Shown: positions 10,420 to 19,639 of the stretch, in pieces
How the letters are laid out: every line of letters starts with the position of its first letter
How positions within the stretch are numbered: the stretch's first letter is position 1
From: Rhizobium sp. 9140
GTDB lineage: Bacteria; Pseudomonadota; Alphaproteobacteria; Rhizobiales; Rhizobiaceae
NCBI RefSeq assembly: GCF_900067135.1
Contig: NZ_FJUR01000002.1
Location: 1,108,581-1,172,580, forward strand
DNA length: 64,000 nucleotides
Direction: 5' to 3'
Translations under genes and position numbers: made by a program
The notes under the pieces: model-generated
What the model was told of the DNA's origin: nothing
The model's input: the letters and a program-made list of their open reading frames with translations, nothing else
The model's database searches: none

Positions 10420-11061
10420 ATGAAACTGGAAGAGGGGTGGGTGCCGGTCGCCCTGTCGTCGTCGATCGAGGCGGGAACCTCGGCGGGCACCGTCGTCTTC
10501 GGCAGCGAGATCGTCGTCTGGCGCGACACCGGCGGCACGGCGCATGTCTGGGAGGATCGCTGCCCGCATCGCGGCATGCGCCTGTCGTTCGGCTTCGTGC
10601 GCGGCGACCACATCGCCTGTCTTTACCACGGCTGGCAGTACGACGCGGCCGGACAGTGTCGCTATATCCCGGCCCATCCGAAGCTCGACGTGCCGCAGAC
10701 CATCAAGGTACCGCTCTACCGGGTCGCGGAAACATACGGCATCGTCTGGGCGACCGCCTCTGCGGATGCGCTTCTGCCGGATTTTGGGGCGGATAAAGGC
10801 TTCGCCCCGGTGCGTAGCATCTCGATCGACTGTGCAGCGTCCGCTGTCTTGGCGGTATTGGGGCTCGAAGGTCCCGCGGCGGTAATCACAGTGGATGGAG
10901 ACACGCTGTTGGTGGCTGTGCAGGCGGTCATTTCTGAACGCACATGCGCCCATGTCGTCCTCCTCGGCGCGGAGCCCCATCCGGTCGCGCGGCAGAAGCA
11001 TCATGCGCGCTGGGCGGAAGCGTTGCGCTTCCGGCTGGAAACCACGAGCGAGGTGGCCTGA
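10420..11061 (+). CDS. stand-alone Rieske [2Fe-2S] protein
   Basis: A 213-residue protein with an oxygenase-type Rieske motif: Cys48-Pro-His50 (RCPHRGMRLS) and Cys67-x2-His70 (CLYHGW). The domain begins with a GWVPVALSS-like strand and closes with YGIVWAT at about 110. In ordinary Rieske oxygenases a 250-residue iron domain would follow; here only about 100 unrelated residues do, with no mononuclear-iron motif. It is therefore an electron-transfer component, the logical partner for the Rieske-less subunits at 3873-4730 and 18783-19637. Its stop overlaps the GST start (TGATG). No ferredoxin reductase gene is in the window, so the electron donor is unknown. Confidence 0.85.
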   Translation: MKLEEGWVPVALSSSIEAGTSAGTVVFGSEIVVWRDTGGTAHVWEDRCPHRGMRLSFGFVRGDHIACLYHGWQYDAAGQCRYIPAHPKLDVPQTIKVPLYRVAETYGIVWATASADALLPDFGADKGFAPVRSISIDCAASAVLAVLGLEGPAAVITVDGDTLLVAVQAVISERTCAHVVLLGAEPHPVARQKHHARWAEALRFRLETTSEVA

Positions 11062-11693
11062 TGGCGCAGCCGACGCTCTACCATTACGAACTGGACGAGG
11101 CGAGCTATCGCGTCCGCCTGCTGCTGTCGTTGCTCCGGCGCGACGTCGATCCGGTCGCAGTCGATATGTTTCCCGGGCAGGAGCATGTGAAGCCGACCAT
11201 GCTGGCGCTCAATCCGCAGGGCACGCTGCCGGTTCTCAAACACGACGGGCTTGTTCTGCACGGCACGGCAGCGATCCTGATGTATCTTGCCAAGGCCTAC
11301 GACCCGGCGAGCCGCTTTCTGCCGGAGGCGCCGGCCGAATTCGGCGCCGTCGTTACTTGGCTCGGCTTTTCCGAAACCGCGCTCGCACCGGCGTTCCAGG
11401 CGCGGCTGAACGCGATGTTCGCAACTCCCGGCGATGCGGACGCCTTGCGTCGACGTGCACGCGCGGCATTCCGTACCATGGACGACCACATGACGATGCG
11501 GCATTTCGACGGGCAGGACTGGTTCTGTGGCGATGGGGCCACCCTTGCCGACATCGCCCTCTTTCCCTCTTTTGCCCTCAGCCGCGACTACGGCATCGAT
11601 CATGACGCGTTCCCCGCCTTGCGCCGCTGGATACGCCGCGTCCGCGCGCTCGACGGCTTCATCACGATGCCGGGCATCCCGGATTATCATTAG
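11061..11693 (+). CDS. glutathione S-transferase-like protein (NdmE-like candidate)
   Basis: A 210-residue two-domain GST. The N-terminal thioredoxin-like part includes NPQGTLPVL with the cis-Pro and an HGTAAILMYLA helix. The C-terminal helical part carries the ADIALFPSFA N-capping region. The usual catalytic Ser/Cys near the first strand is replaced by DEASYRVR, so classical conjugation is uncertain. It is coupled to the Rieske protein by a TGATG overlap. In caffeine degradation the GST-like NdmE is structural, holding Rieske-less NdmC with its Rieske-bearing reductase. The same three-part context here argues for a scaffold role (inference from architecture). Confidence 0.82.
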   Translation: MAQPTLYHYELDEASYRVRLLLSLLRRDVDPVAVDMFPGQEHVKPTMLALNPQGTLPVLKHDGLVLHGTAAILMYLAKAYDPASRFLPEAPAEFGAVVTWLGFSETALAPAFQARLNAMFATPGDADALRRRARAAFRTMDDHMTMRHFDGQDWFCGDGATLADIALFPSFALSRDYGIDHDAFPALRRWIRRVRALDGFITMPGIPDYH

Positions 11694-11787
11694 GGCTGGA
11701 CGATCGTGAGGATCGGCCGGTTCTGCGGGAGAAAAGACAGACAGACCAACCCGTCACGCTCATCTCAACCCGTTCCCGGAGATCGCC

Positions 11788-13587
11788 ATGCAGCCTCTCA
11801 CCCGCTTTTCTGTCCAGCCACTCTCCACAATGACGCGCAGACTTGCCGATGTCGCGTCCGGGCGCCGCGATCCCGATCTCGTCATCGGGGATGCGCGGGT
11901 GCTCTCCACGTATTCCGAGCGGATCCTGCCCGAGCGGGAGATCTGGATCTCGGGTGGACGCATCGCCGCCATCAAACCCGCGGGAAGTCACAAAGGCGCG
12001 GCGAGGCGTTACGATGCGCGGGGCGGCATTCTCGCGCCGGGGCTGGTCGATCCGCATATCCATATCGAATCCAGCATGGTCACGGCCTGCGCCTATGCCG
12101 AGGCGGCGCTTCTCAACGGCACGACGACGATCTTCTGCGACAGCCACGAGATCGGTAATGTCATGGACGTGGCGGGTGTGGAGGCGATGCTGGAGGATGC
12201 GCGCCATGCGCCCTTGTCGATCTTCCTCACCGTTCCGAGCACGGTTCCCGCCACTTCGCCCGAGCTTGAAACCGCCGGCGGCGACCTGACGCCGGGCAAG
12301 ATCGCCGCGCTGTTCGATGCATGGCCGGAAGCTGTGGCCCTCGGCGAGAAGATGGATTTCGTGCCCGTCGCCATGGGCGACGAGCGCGCCCATGCCATCC
12401 TGGCGGCGGCGCTCTCGCGCGGCCGGCCGGTCTCCGGCCATGTCTATGGCCGCGAATTCGTCGCCGCCTATGCCGCCTCCGGTGTCACCGACACCCACGA
12501 AGCCATCGACCGGGAGATCGCCGACGACTTGCTGGAGGCCGGGTTATGGCTGTTCCTGCGCGGCGGCCCGCCGACCACCGCCTGGCACTCCCTGCCGCAT
12601 GCGATCCGCGCTATCACCGAGCTTGGCGCGTCCCACAAACGCGTCGCCGTCTGCACCGACGACCGTGATGCCGACGACCTCCTGTACTTCGGGCTCGACT
12701 GGGTGGTGCGCGAAGCGGTGAAGGCCGGCATGACGCCCGAACAGGCCTGGTCGATGGGCTCGCTGCATGGCGCCACCCGCTTCGGCATGGACGGCGAGAT
12801 CGGCGGCATGGGCGGCGGGCGCCGCGCCGACCTCGTGCTTCTGAGCGACGATCTCGCCCCGATCAGCACCTGGTATGGCGGCGAACTGGTGGTCGACCAG
12901 CGGTCGATCACCCCCGTGCTGGAGGAGACCCTGTCGCGCCCCTACCGCTATCCGGACGCCGCCTATAGCACCGTGAAACTGCCCAAGGGCCTGAAGCTCA
13001 CGCCCGATCTGCCGACCGAGACGGTGATCGCCCACACGATCCGCACGGAACTGCCCGGCATCATGCTCGGCCATGTCCCCGTCGAACTCGAACCCGCCAA
13101 CGACTGGCAGTCCCATTTCGACCGCCATGGCCTCTGCTTCGTCACCGTGGTGGAGCGGCACGGCAAATCGGACGGGAATGTCGGTCATGGCCTGCTCAGC
13201 AATTTCAGCCTCAAGCGTGGTGCGGTCGCCTCCTCGGTCGGCCATGACAGCCACAACATCATCGTCGCCGGTGCCAGCGAGGCCGACATGCAGGTGGCGC
13301 TGGACGCGATTGCGGCTGTGCAGGGCGGGGTCTGCGTCGTCATGGACGGGGTGGTGACCGCCATGGTGGAACTGCCGGTCGCGGGGCTTCTCTCCGATAA
13401 GCGTGTCCATGCGGTGGCGGAAGAGGTGAAACGTCTGAAAATAGAATGGGAAAAGGCCGGCTGCACCATTCCCTATATGGGTTTCAACCTCATTCCCTTG
13501 TCGGTCATTCCGGAAATCCGCATCACCGACAAGGGCAATGTACTGGTGCCGCAGATGGCGCTGCAGCCTCTGTTCGAGCCGGTCTAA
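11788..13587 (+). CDS. ade: adenine deaminase
   Basis: A 599-residue protein of normal Ade length, converting adenine to hypoxanthine and ammonia with a bimetal site. Amidohydrolase landmarks are [11 protein letters not shown] near 90, DSHEIGNV, the SGHVYG histidine and TDDRDADDL. The C-terminal Ade-specific domain follows, with [14 protein letters not shown] and [17 protein letters not shown] lies 7 bases before ATG 11788. It follows the GST gene by about 95 bases and its stop overlaps the LysR start (TAATG). The hypoxanthine it makes could feed the xanthine-dehydrogenase-like enzyme downstream. A related adenine-like substrate cannot be excluded. Confidence 0.9.
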   Translation: MQPLTRFSVQPLSTMTRRLADVASGRRDPDLVIGDARVLSTYSERILPEREIWISGGRIAAIKPAGSHKGAARRYDARGGILAPGLVDPHIHIESSMVTACAYAEAALLNGTTTIFCDSHEIGNVMDVAGVEAMLEDARHAPLSIFLTVPSTVPATSPELETAGGDLTPGKIAALFDAWPEAVALGEKMDFVPVAMGDERAHAILAAALSRGRPVSGHVYGREFVAAYAASGVTDTHEAIDREIADDLLEAGLWLFLRGGPPTTAWHSLPHAIRAITELGASHKRVAVCTDDRDADDLLYFGLDWVVREAVKAGMTPEQAWSMGSLHGATRFGMDGEIGGMGGGRRADLVLLSDDLAPISTWYGGELVVDQRSITPVLEETLSRPYRYPDAAYSTVKLPKGLKLTPDLPTETVIAHTIRTELPGIMLGHVPVELEPANDWQSHFDRHGLCFVTVVERHGKSDGNVGHGLLSNFSLKRGAVASSVGHDSHNIIVAGASEADMQVALDAIAAVQGGVCVVMDGVVTAMVELPVAGLLSDKRVHAVAEEVKRLKIEWEKAGCTIPYMGFNLIPLSVIPEIRITDKGNVLVPQMALQPLFEPV

Positions 13588-14525
13588 TGGACCCCTACCG
13601 GCTCGGCCTCGTCGCCATCCGTATCCATTATTTCCAGCTGGTGGCACGGCTGGGCTCGATGCGGCAAGCCGCCCAGATGCTCAATGTCGCGCCCTCCTCG
13701 GTCAGCCGCATCATCAAGCAGCTGGAAGAGGAACTCGGCCTGCCGCTGTTCGAGCGGGTGCGCCAGCGGCTGAAGTTGACGAGCGCCGGCGAGTTGATGC
13801 TCTACCACGCCCGCCAGAGCTTTTCCGAGCTCGACCGCGCCTGCAACGAGATCAACGAACTGCATGGCCTGCATCGGGGTACGGTGTCGGTGGCGATTAT
13901 CGAAAGCGTGTCGCGCGGGCTGATGCCGGAGGCGCTCGAGGCCTTCTGGCGATCGCATCCCGGCATCGCCGTCGATGTGCGGGTGATGAGTTCTCAGCAG
14001 GTGGCCAATGCCGTGGCCGAAGGCGAATGCGATCTCGGCCTCGTCTTCGATATCCGGGTGCCGCGCAATGTGCGCCGTATCGGCATGGTGTCGCTGCCGC
14101 TCGGCGTGGTCACCCGGCCCAACCACCGGCTGGCCGGAAAGGCCGACCTGCGCATGTCCGACCTCGCCGGCGAGCGTGTGATCCTGTCGGATGCGAGCCT
14201 GACGCTCGGCGCCTGGGTGGAGGAGGCCTTCGGGCGCACCTTTGCCGAGTTGAACCAGCGCGCCCGCACCAATTCCATTGCGCTGATGACGGACCTTGCC
14301 AAGCGCGATCTCGGGCTCGTGCTCCAGACCCGCGTCGGCATCGAGCAGGATATTGCCGAGAGCACCCTGGGCTTCGTGCCGCTGCGCGATCCGAAGCTGT
14401 CGCTGCGCAAGCTCATGCTGCTTTCGCGCACCGAAAAGGAAATGTCGCCGGCCTCCTCTGCGCTCGGCCGCGTGCTCGGAGGACATCTCGACCGCCTGCG
14501 CGACGCCACCGGGGAAGCTGGGTGA
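13587..14525 (+). CDS. LysR-family transcriptional regulator
   Basis: A 312-residue LysR regulator. The N-terminal winged helix-turn-helix covers about residues 10-70 (SMRQAAQMLNVAPSSVSRIIKQLE). The effector domain follows from about 95 with a periplasmic-binding-protein fold. ATG 13587 shares a base with the ade stop, and the operon continues in the same direction, so the regulator appears to be co-transcribed with the enzymes it probably controls. This differs from the usual divergent layout and could give feedback. The effector is unknown, perhaps the heterocycle or an intermediate. Confidence 0.9.
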   Translation: MDPYRLGLVAIRIHYFQLVARLGSMRQAAQMLNVAPSSVSRIIKQLEEELGLPLFERVRQRLKLTSAGELMLYHARQSFSELDRACNEINELHGLHRGTVSVAIIESVSRGLMPEALEAFWRSHPGIAVDVRVMSSQQVANAVAEGECDLGLVFDIRVPRNVRRIGMVSLPLGVVTRPNHRLAGKADLRMSDLAGERVILSDASLTLGAWVEEAFGRTFAELNQRARTNSIALMTDLAKRDLGLVLQTRVGIEQDIAESTLGFVPLRDPKLSLRKLMLLSRTEKEMSPASSALGRVLGGHLDRLRDATGEAG

Positions 14526-14618
14526 GATGTTGCGTTGAGCGCACCGCTTCGTAACGAAATCAAGGACTATTCGGAACACCGCGTTCTTGCCACCCTACTC
14601 CTCTCGAAAGGATGCATC

Positions 14619-15119
14619 ATGAAGCAATCGGCCGTCGATGCGGTGATCCGTGGGTTGAAGAAGGCGGGCGTCAGCATCGTCTGCTATCTGCCGGACTCGC
14701 TGTTCAAGGAACTCTACCCGGCGCTTGACGCCGACCCCGACATCCGCACCATCCGCGTCACCAACGAGGGCGAGGGCGCGGCCATCTGCGGCGGCGTATT
14801 CCTGTCGGGCAAGCGCGCCGCGCTGGTGATGGAAAATTCCGGCCTGCGCGCCGCCGTCGAACCGCTCGCCCGCATGGGTCTGGGAGCCGGCATTCCGGTC
14901 GTCATGCTCATGAGCTATCGCGGCGAGTTGGGCGAGAACAACTGGTGGGCGATCCCCCACGGCATCACCATGGAGCCGGTGCTTGACGCGCTGCGCATTC
15001 CCTTCCGCGTGGTGCGCGAGGAAGACGCCATCGAGCGGGCGATCGTCGATGCCTATCATTGGTCCTATGCCGGTTACTACCATTCGGCGATCGCGCTTGG
15101 CGGGGAGATCGTGCGATGA
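14619..15119 (+). CDS. ThDP-dependent decarboxylase alpha subunit (sulfopyruvate/phosphonopyruvate decarboxylase-like)
   Basis: A 166-residue PYR-domain polypeptide of a two-subunit thiamine-diphosphate enzyme, as in sulfopyruvate decarboxylase ComD. The catalytic Glu that activates ThDP is visible in VTNEGEGAA. ATG 14619 is preceded by GAAAGGA at good spacing. The stop overlaps the beta start (ATGA). Such enzymes decarboxylate a 2-oxo acid to an aldehyde, so the aldehyde dehydrogenase at the operon end could take the product. The specific 2-oxo acid cannot be told from sequence. Confidence 0.85.
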   Translation: MKQSAVDAVIRGLKKAGVSIVCYLPDSLFKELYPALDADPDIRTIRVTNEGEGAAICGGVFLSGKRAALVMENSGLRAAVEPLARMGLGAGIPVVMLMSYRGELGENNWWAIPHGITMEPVLDALRIPFRVVREEDAIERAIVDAYHWSYAGYYHSAIALGGEIVR

Positions 15120-15724
15120 AGCGTTTCGACTGCATGACGGCGCTTGCCGCCCGGCTGAAGGACGAATTGGTAATCCTGTCGCTCGGCGGCAGCGTCGACG
15201 AGTGGTACAATGCCGCCCCGCACATGCGCACGGCGAGCCTGTTCCAGCAGCAGCTCGGCTGCGTCACGCCGCAGGCCTTCGGGCTCGCCGCCGGCCTGCC
15301 GCACCGGCGGGTGGTCTCGCTCGATACCGATGGTGGCATGATGTTCAACCTCGGCATTCTGGCGACCCTCGGCAACGAGCAGCCGAAGAACCTGTTCGTC
15401 GTCGTCTGGGACAACGAGTGCTACCAGTCGATCGGCGGCCCTCCGACTCACACGGCCTTCGGCCGCGTCGACATCGCCGCCATCGCGCGCGGCTGCGGCG
15501 TGGACAATGCGTTTACCGCCCGAACGGTGGAAGAATTCGACGCCCATTGCCAGGCCGGCCTGTCTTCCGACGTGCCCTATCTGGTCGTCGCCAAGGTGGC
15601 CGGCAGCGTGCAGCCGGACATCCGGCGCAAGCATAGCGACGGGCGTGAGGACAAGTATATCTTCGTGCGCCATGTGGAGGCCAGCGAAAGCGTGGTCATC
15701 ATGGGGCCGAGCGAGCACAACTAG
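15116..15724 (+). CDS. ThDP-dependent decarboxylase beta subunit
   Basis: A 202-residue PP-domain polypeptide matching ComE-type subunits. The ThDP/Mg-binding region begins with DTDGGMMFNLG and ends with VVVWDNECY, a variant of the GDG-x(24-27)-N motif. It is coupled to the alpha subunit by ATGA, and together they should form an alpha-beta decarboxylase. The C-terminal 25 residues are charged and less conserved. The GMC oxidoreductase starts 3 bases after the stop. Confidence 0.85.
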   Translation: MKRFDCMTALAARLKDELVILSLGGSVDEWYNAAPHMRTASLFQQQLGCVTPQAFGLAAGLPHRRVVSLDTDGGMMFNLGILATLGNEQPKNLFVVVWDNECYQSIGGPPTHTAFGRVDIAAIARGCGVDNAFTARTVEEFDAHCQAGLSSDVPYLVVAKVAGSVQPDIRRKHSDGREDKYIFVRHVEASESVVIMGPSEHN

Positions 15725-15727
15725 ACC

Positions 15728-17293
15728 ATGGCGCACCCGACCATCATGCTCGTCCGCACGCTTGCTCCCGCTTACGACTATATCGTCGTCGGCTCGGGTT
15801 CGGGCGGCTGTGCCGTGGCGCGCCGGCTGGTCGAGGGGTCGGATGCGACCGTGCTCCTGATCGAGGCCGGGCAGGCCGGTTTCGATGTCGCGGCGCTGGA
15901 CGATCCCGCCGCCTGGGCGCCGCTGGGGCGTGGCACCTACGACTGGGGTTACGATTACGCGCCGACGGACCGGGTGAACGGGCGGACGATCGGCATTCCG
16001 CGCGGCAAGGTGCTGGGTGGCTCGTCGGCGATCAATGCCATGATGTGGTATCGCGGCCATCCGATGGACTACGACGCGTGGGAAGAGGCCGGATGCGAGG
16101 GTTGGTCCTTTGCCGAGGTGCTGCCCTTCTTCAAGCGCGCGGAGGACTGGGAGGACGGCGAGACAGCGCTGCGAGGCGCTGGAGGCCCCCTGCGCATCGA
16201 GCGCGGCGCGCCCGTTCATCCGGTCGCCGGCGCTATGCTGGGCGGCGCGGCGGAGCTCGGCATTCCGGTCATCGACGATCCGAACGGGCCTGATAACGAA
16301 GGGGCGGCGATCGCCAATTTCAATATTTCGGGCGGCAAGCGCTGGAGTTCGGCGACGGGCTATCTCCGGCCGATCCTTGCGCACCCGCGCCTGACGGTGC
16401 TGACCGGGTCGCTCGCGGTCCGTCTCGGCTTCGCGCACGGCCGCTGCGTCGGCGTTCATCATCTGGTCGAAGGGCGCCTGTGCGAGACGCGCGCCACCAA
16501 GCAGGTCGTACTCGCACTCGGCGCCATCGACACGCCGCGCCTCCTCATGCAATCGGGCATCGGCGATCCGGCGGAGCTCTCCCGGCTCGGCGTGGATGTC
16601 CTCGCCGCGCTGCCCGGCGTCGGGCGCAATTTGCAGGATCATCCGCTGGTCCAGTCCTGCGTGTTCCGGGCGAGGCAACCGCTGGGGCCGGTCGTCGGCA
16701 ATGGCGGCGGGACCATGATCAACTGGAAATCGTCGGCCGCCCTGCCGCAGGCGGACCTTCATGCCTTTCCGATCCAGGGCAACGGTGCGGAGGCGCGCAT
16801 TCGTGAGCTTCACGACCTCTCCGGCGAGGTCTTCTCCATCGGCTGCGGCCTGATGCGTTCCAAAAGCATCGGTCATCTGCGGTTGCTCGGTGCCGAGCCC
16901 GGCGCTCGGATGGAGATCCAGCCGAATTACCTGGCTGAACAGGCCGATCTCGATGCGCTGGTCATCTCGGTGGAAACCGTGTTGGACCTCGTGCAGACCC
17001 GCGCCTATGCCGACTGGTTCGGTGGCCATCTCGCGCCGATCCCAAGGCTCTCTCGCCGCGAGATCGTCGCTTATATCCGCAATGCCTGCTCGACCTTCTT
17101 CCACGTCTGCGGCACCTGCGCCATGGGCGCGGGCGAGATGGCGGTGACGGACGGCCGCCTGCGGGTGCGGGGCGTCGAGGGCCTGACCATCGCGGATGCC
17201 TCGGTGATCCCGATCATTCCCACCTGCAACACCCATGCACCGGTCACGATGATCGGCGAACGCGCGGCCGACTTTCTGCTGCGAGCGGCGTGA
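15728..17293 (+). CDS. GMC-family FAD oxidoreductase (choline dehydrogenase-like)
   Basis: A 521-residue flavoprotein. The N-terminal FAD dinucleotide motif is VVGSGSGGCAVARRL at about 19-33. GMC signature 1 is near GKVLGGSSAINAMMWYRG and signature 2 near ALGAIDTPRLLMQSGIG. The C-terminal active-site region has FHVCGTCAMG and NTHAPVTMIGE. The family oxidises primary alcohols to aldehydes. In this operon it could oxidise a hydroxylated side chain before aldehyde dehydrogenase acts (inference). An ATG at about position 17 of the protein is a possible later start. Confidence 0.87.
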   Translation: MAHPTIMLVRTLAPAYDYIVVGSGSGGCAVARRLVEGSDATVLLIEAGQAGFDVAALDDPAAWAPLGRGTYDWGYDYAPTDRVNGRTIGIPRGKVLGGSSAINAMMWYRGHPMDYDAWEEAGCEGWSFAEVLPFFKRAEDWEDGETALRGAGGPLRIERGAPVHPVAGAMLGGAAELGIPVIDDPNGPDNEGAAIANFNISGGKRWSSATGYLRPILAHPRLTVLTGSLAVRLGFAHGRCVGVHHLVEGRLCETRATKQVVLALGAIDTPRLLMQSGIGDPAELSRLGVDVLAALPGVGRNLQDHPLVQSCVFRARQPLGPVVGNGGGTMINWKSSAALPQADLHAFPIQGNGAEARIRELHDLSGEVFSIGCGLMRSKSIGHLRLLGAEPGARMEIQPNYLAEQADLDALVISVETVLDLVQTRAYADWFGGHLAPIPRLSRREIVAYIRNACSTFFHVCGTCAMGAGEMAVTDGRLRVRGVEGLTIADASVIPIIPTCNTHAPVTMIGERAADFLLRAA

Positions 17294-17334
17294 GACCCAT
17301 GACTGACAGACCCTCAACCGGAACGGGACAGAGA

Positions 17335-18720
17335 ATGGCAACGGACAAGCAGATCATCGCCGGCGACACGCTCCTGACCATGGACGCCGCAAACAGAGTG
17401 ATTGCGGGTGGCGCCGTGTTGATCGAGGACGGCCGCATCCTGGCCGTAGGGCCGGTGGATACGTTGACAGCCGTCAACGCCCAGGTGCCGGTCAAGAGGA
17501 TGACGAACTGCCTGCTGATGCCCGGCCTCGTCAATGCGCACGCCCATTCCGGATTTCTCCGCGGGACCGCCGAACATCTGCCGGTCTGGGACTGGCTGAC
17601 CCTGCACATCAACCCCATGCACCGCATGCTGCGCCCGGAGGAAGCCGAGGCGGCTTCCTTTCTCTGCTACGCGGAATCCGTGCTCGGCGGCACGACGACA
17701 GTGGTCGACATGTGGCGCTTCATGGAGGGAAGTGCGCGTGCGGCGGAGATCGTCGGTAACCGGCTGGTGGCGGTTCCCTATGTCGGCGAACACCCGGATT
17801 ACGACTATTTCGACACGCTCGATATGAATGAGGCTATGCTTCAGACATGGCACCGCAAGGCCGGCGGCCGCGTCAATGTCTGGGTCGGGCTGGAGCATCT
17901 GTTCTATGCGGACGAAGCCGGCCAGCAGCGCGCCATCGACCTTGCGAAACGCTACGATACCGGTTTCCACACCCATTGCAGCGAGGCACAGATCGAGCTT
18001 GCGGAATTCGACAGGCGTTATGGCAAGCGCCCGATGTTCGCCCTGAAGGAGCTCGGCTTCTTCGAGGCGCCGCGCACCATGATCGCCCACGGCGTCTGGC
18101 TCGATGCGTCCGAAATCGACCTGATCTCGAACCATGCCGTCTCCGTCGCCCACAATCCGGTGAGCAATATGAAGCTGGCAAGCGGCATCGCGCTGGTGGC
18201 CGATATGCTCGCCGCGGGCGTGCCGGTCGGCATCGGCACGGACGGCGAGAAGGAGAACAACAATTTCGATATGTTCGAGGAGATGAAGGTGACCTCCCTC
18301 CTCGGCAAGCTGAAAGACCTCGACGCCGCCGCGATGGACAGCTGGGACGTGCTGCGCATGGCGACGATCACTGGCGCGCGGGCCATTGGGCTTGACCACG
18401 AGATCGGATCGCTGGAAGCCGGCAAGCGCGCCGACCTGATCGCCGTGCGCACCGACACGCCGCGCATGACGCCGGTCTTTTCCGACGGTCCCTATTTCAA
18501 CCTGCAGCACAATCTGGTCCACGCCGTGCGCGGCGGCGATGTCCGCCTGACCATGGTGGACGGCAGGATCCTGGCTGAGGACGGTGTGCTGAAAACCGCC
18601 GACCTCGACCACATCATCGCCGACATCCACCGCCTCGCTCCACCCCATTTCGCCCGCCGTGCAGCCTGGCTCGCGGAGAACAGCGAAGGCACGGCGCAGT
18701 GGACGAAAGCGGGGCAATGA
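17335..18720 (+). CDS. ATZ/TRZ-family amidohydrolase (heterocycle deaminase or chlorohydrolase type)
   Basis: A roughly 460-residue metal-dependent amidohydrolase. Metal-site motifs are NAHAHSGF, HTHCSEAQIE and GIGTDGEKENNN, with SVAHNPVSNMKLASG typical of the ATZ/TRZ, SAH-deaminase and guanine-deaminase group. These enzymes hydrolytically deaminate purines, s-triazines or related rings. Three in-frame starts exist: GTG 17290 overlapping the GMC stop, ATG 17299 and ATG 17335. The last is chosen because the conserved region begins directly after it. With adenine deaminase it gives the operon two ring-deaminating enzymes. Confidence 0.82.
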   Translation: MATDKQIIAGDTLLTMDAANRVIAGGAVLIEDGRILAVGPVDTLTAVNAQVPVKRMTNCLLMPGLVNAHAHSGFLRGTAEHLPVWDWLTLHINPMHRMLRPEEAEAASFLCYAESVLGGTTTVVDMWRFMEGSARAAEIVGNRLVAVPYVGEHPDYDYFDTLDMNEAMLQTWHRKAGGRVNVWVGLEHLFYADEAGQQRAIDLAKRYDTGFHTHCSEAQIELAEFDRRYGKRPMFALKELGFFEAPRTMIAHGVWLDASEIDLISNHAVSVAHNPVSNMKLASGIALVADMLAAGVPVGIGTDGEKENNNFDMFEEMKVTSLLGKLKDLDAAAMDSWDVLRMATITGARAIGLDHEIGSLEAGKRADLIAVRTDTPRMTPVFSDGPYFNLQHNLVHAVRGGDVRLTMVDGRILAEDGVLKTADLDHIIADIHRLAPPHFARRAAWLAENSEGTAQWTKAGQ

Positions 18721-18782
18721 CGGGACCGGCCGCCGGTTGCGGAGCATTCCGAACACCGGCAAAGGGCAATGGAGCGAGACAG

Positions 18783-19637
18783 GTGGCAAAGACGACCGAC
18801 AGTGCAGCGCTCGATGAATGGTATGCGGTCGAAACAGCGGCCGACATGGGGACCGCGCCCGTTTTCACCCGTCTGCTCGGGCAGGACATCATTGTGTCGC
18901 GCGGCGCCGATGGCGTCACCGTCCGCGAGGCGCCTGCCGGCCCGCCGCTGCCGGTGCGGGAGAAATACGGTTGCGTGTGGACGACGCTCGGCACGCCGCG
19001 TCGGGACATTTTCGATATTTCGGAGGCGCTGGAGACCGATCGCCGGTTCGTGCCCTGCGGCTGGGTGACAATGCGTGCCTCCGGCTTGCGGGTGGTGGAG
19101 AACTTTCTCGACATGGCGCATTTCCCCTTCGTCCATGCCGATATTCTGGGCGCCGAGCCGAACACGGAGGTGCCGAGCTACCTCAGCGAGATCCGCCGCG
19201 ACGTGGACGAGGTGTGGGCGACCAACTGCACCTTCTTCCAGCCGCGCATCGCCGCCACCGAGAGCGAGGGTGGCTTCGTGCAGCTAACCTACCGGGTGCC
19301 GATGCCCTTCGTGGTCATGCTCTACCGCGTCTGTCCCACGGCCCCCGACCGGCTCGACGCCATCGCGTTGTTTATCCAGCCGATCGAGGAGGATCTCTGC
19401 CGGGCACAGCCGGTCATGTATCTGGTGGATACCGCTTCCACCCAGACCTCGCTTCTGCATTTCGAGCAGGTGATTTTCCTGCAGGACCGCATCATCGTAG
19501 AGAACCAGCGCCCGCTGCTCCTGCCGATGGAGCCCCGGCGGGAAATTCCGACCCGCGCCGATTCCTCCTCCATCGCTTATCGCCGCTGGCTGAAGGAAAA
19601 GGGCCTGCGCTTCGGCACCGTTGCCGGGGCAGGGTGA
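18783..19637 (+). CDS. Rieske oxygenase catalytic subunit lacking its [2Fe-2S] site, paralogue 2
   Basis: A 284-residue paralogue of the subunit at 3873-4730, sharing its iron site (N107, D110, H113, H118), the EIRRDVDEVWATNC block and the FLQDRII-ENQRPLLLPMEPR tail. It lacks Rieske cysteines and has the same shortened front domain (LDEWYAV opening, YGCVWTTLG closing). GTG 18783 is preferred because GGAG lies 8 bases upstream and alignment with the paralogue starts there. ATG 18717, overlapping the previous stop, would add 22 poorly matching residues. Two such subunits with one Rieske protein suggest two substrate positions or two substrates, as NdmA/B/C divide the N-methyl groups of caffeine (inference). 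Confidence 0.8.
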   Translation: MAKTTDSAALDEWYAVETAADMGTAPVFTRLLGQDIIVSRGADGVTVREAPAGPPLPVREKYGCVWTTLGTPRRDIFDISEALETDRRFVPCGWVTMRASGLRVVENFLDMAHFPFVHADILGAEPNTEVPSYLSEIRRDVDEVWATNCTFFQPRIAATESEGGFVQLTYRVPMPFVVMLYRVCPTAPDRLDAIALFIQPIEEDLCRAQPVMYLVDTASTQTSLLHFEQVIFLQDRIIVENQRPLLLPMEPRREIPTRADSSSIAYRRWLKEKGLRFGTVAGAG

Positions 19638-19639
19638 CG

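Noticed and set aside
12544..13647. Minus-strand frame of 367 codons opposite adenine deaminase
   Set aside because: Antisense shadow of ade; no recognisable domain and no ribosome site.
15077..17341. Minus-strand frame of 754 codons opposite the ThDP and GMC genes
   Set aside because: Spans three well-supported plus-strand genes and has His/Arg-rich shadow composition.
18818..19639. N-terminal 270 codons of the long frame ending at 22831
   Set aside because: This part lies in another frame over the oxygenase gene; the real FAD-Mo protein starts at ATG 19640.
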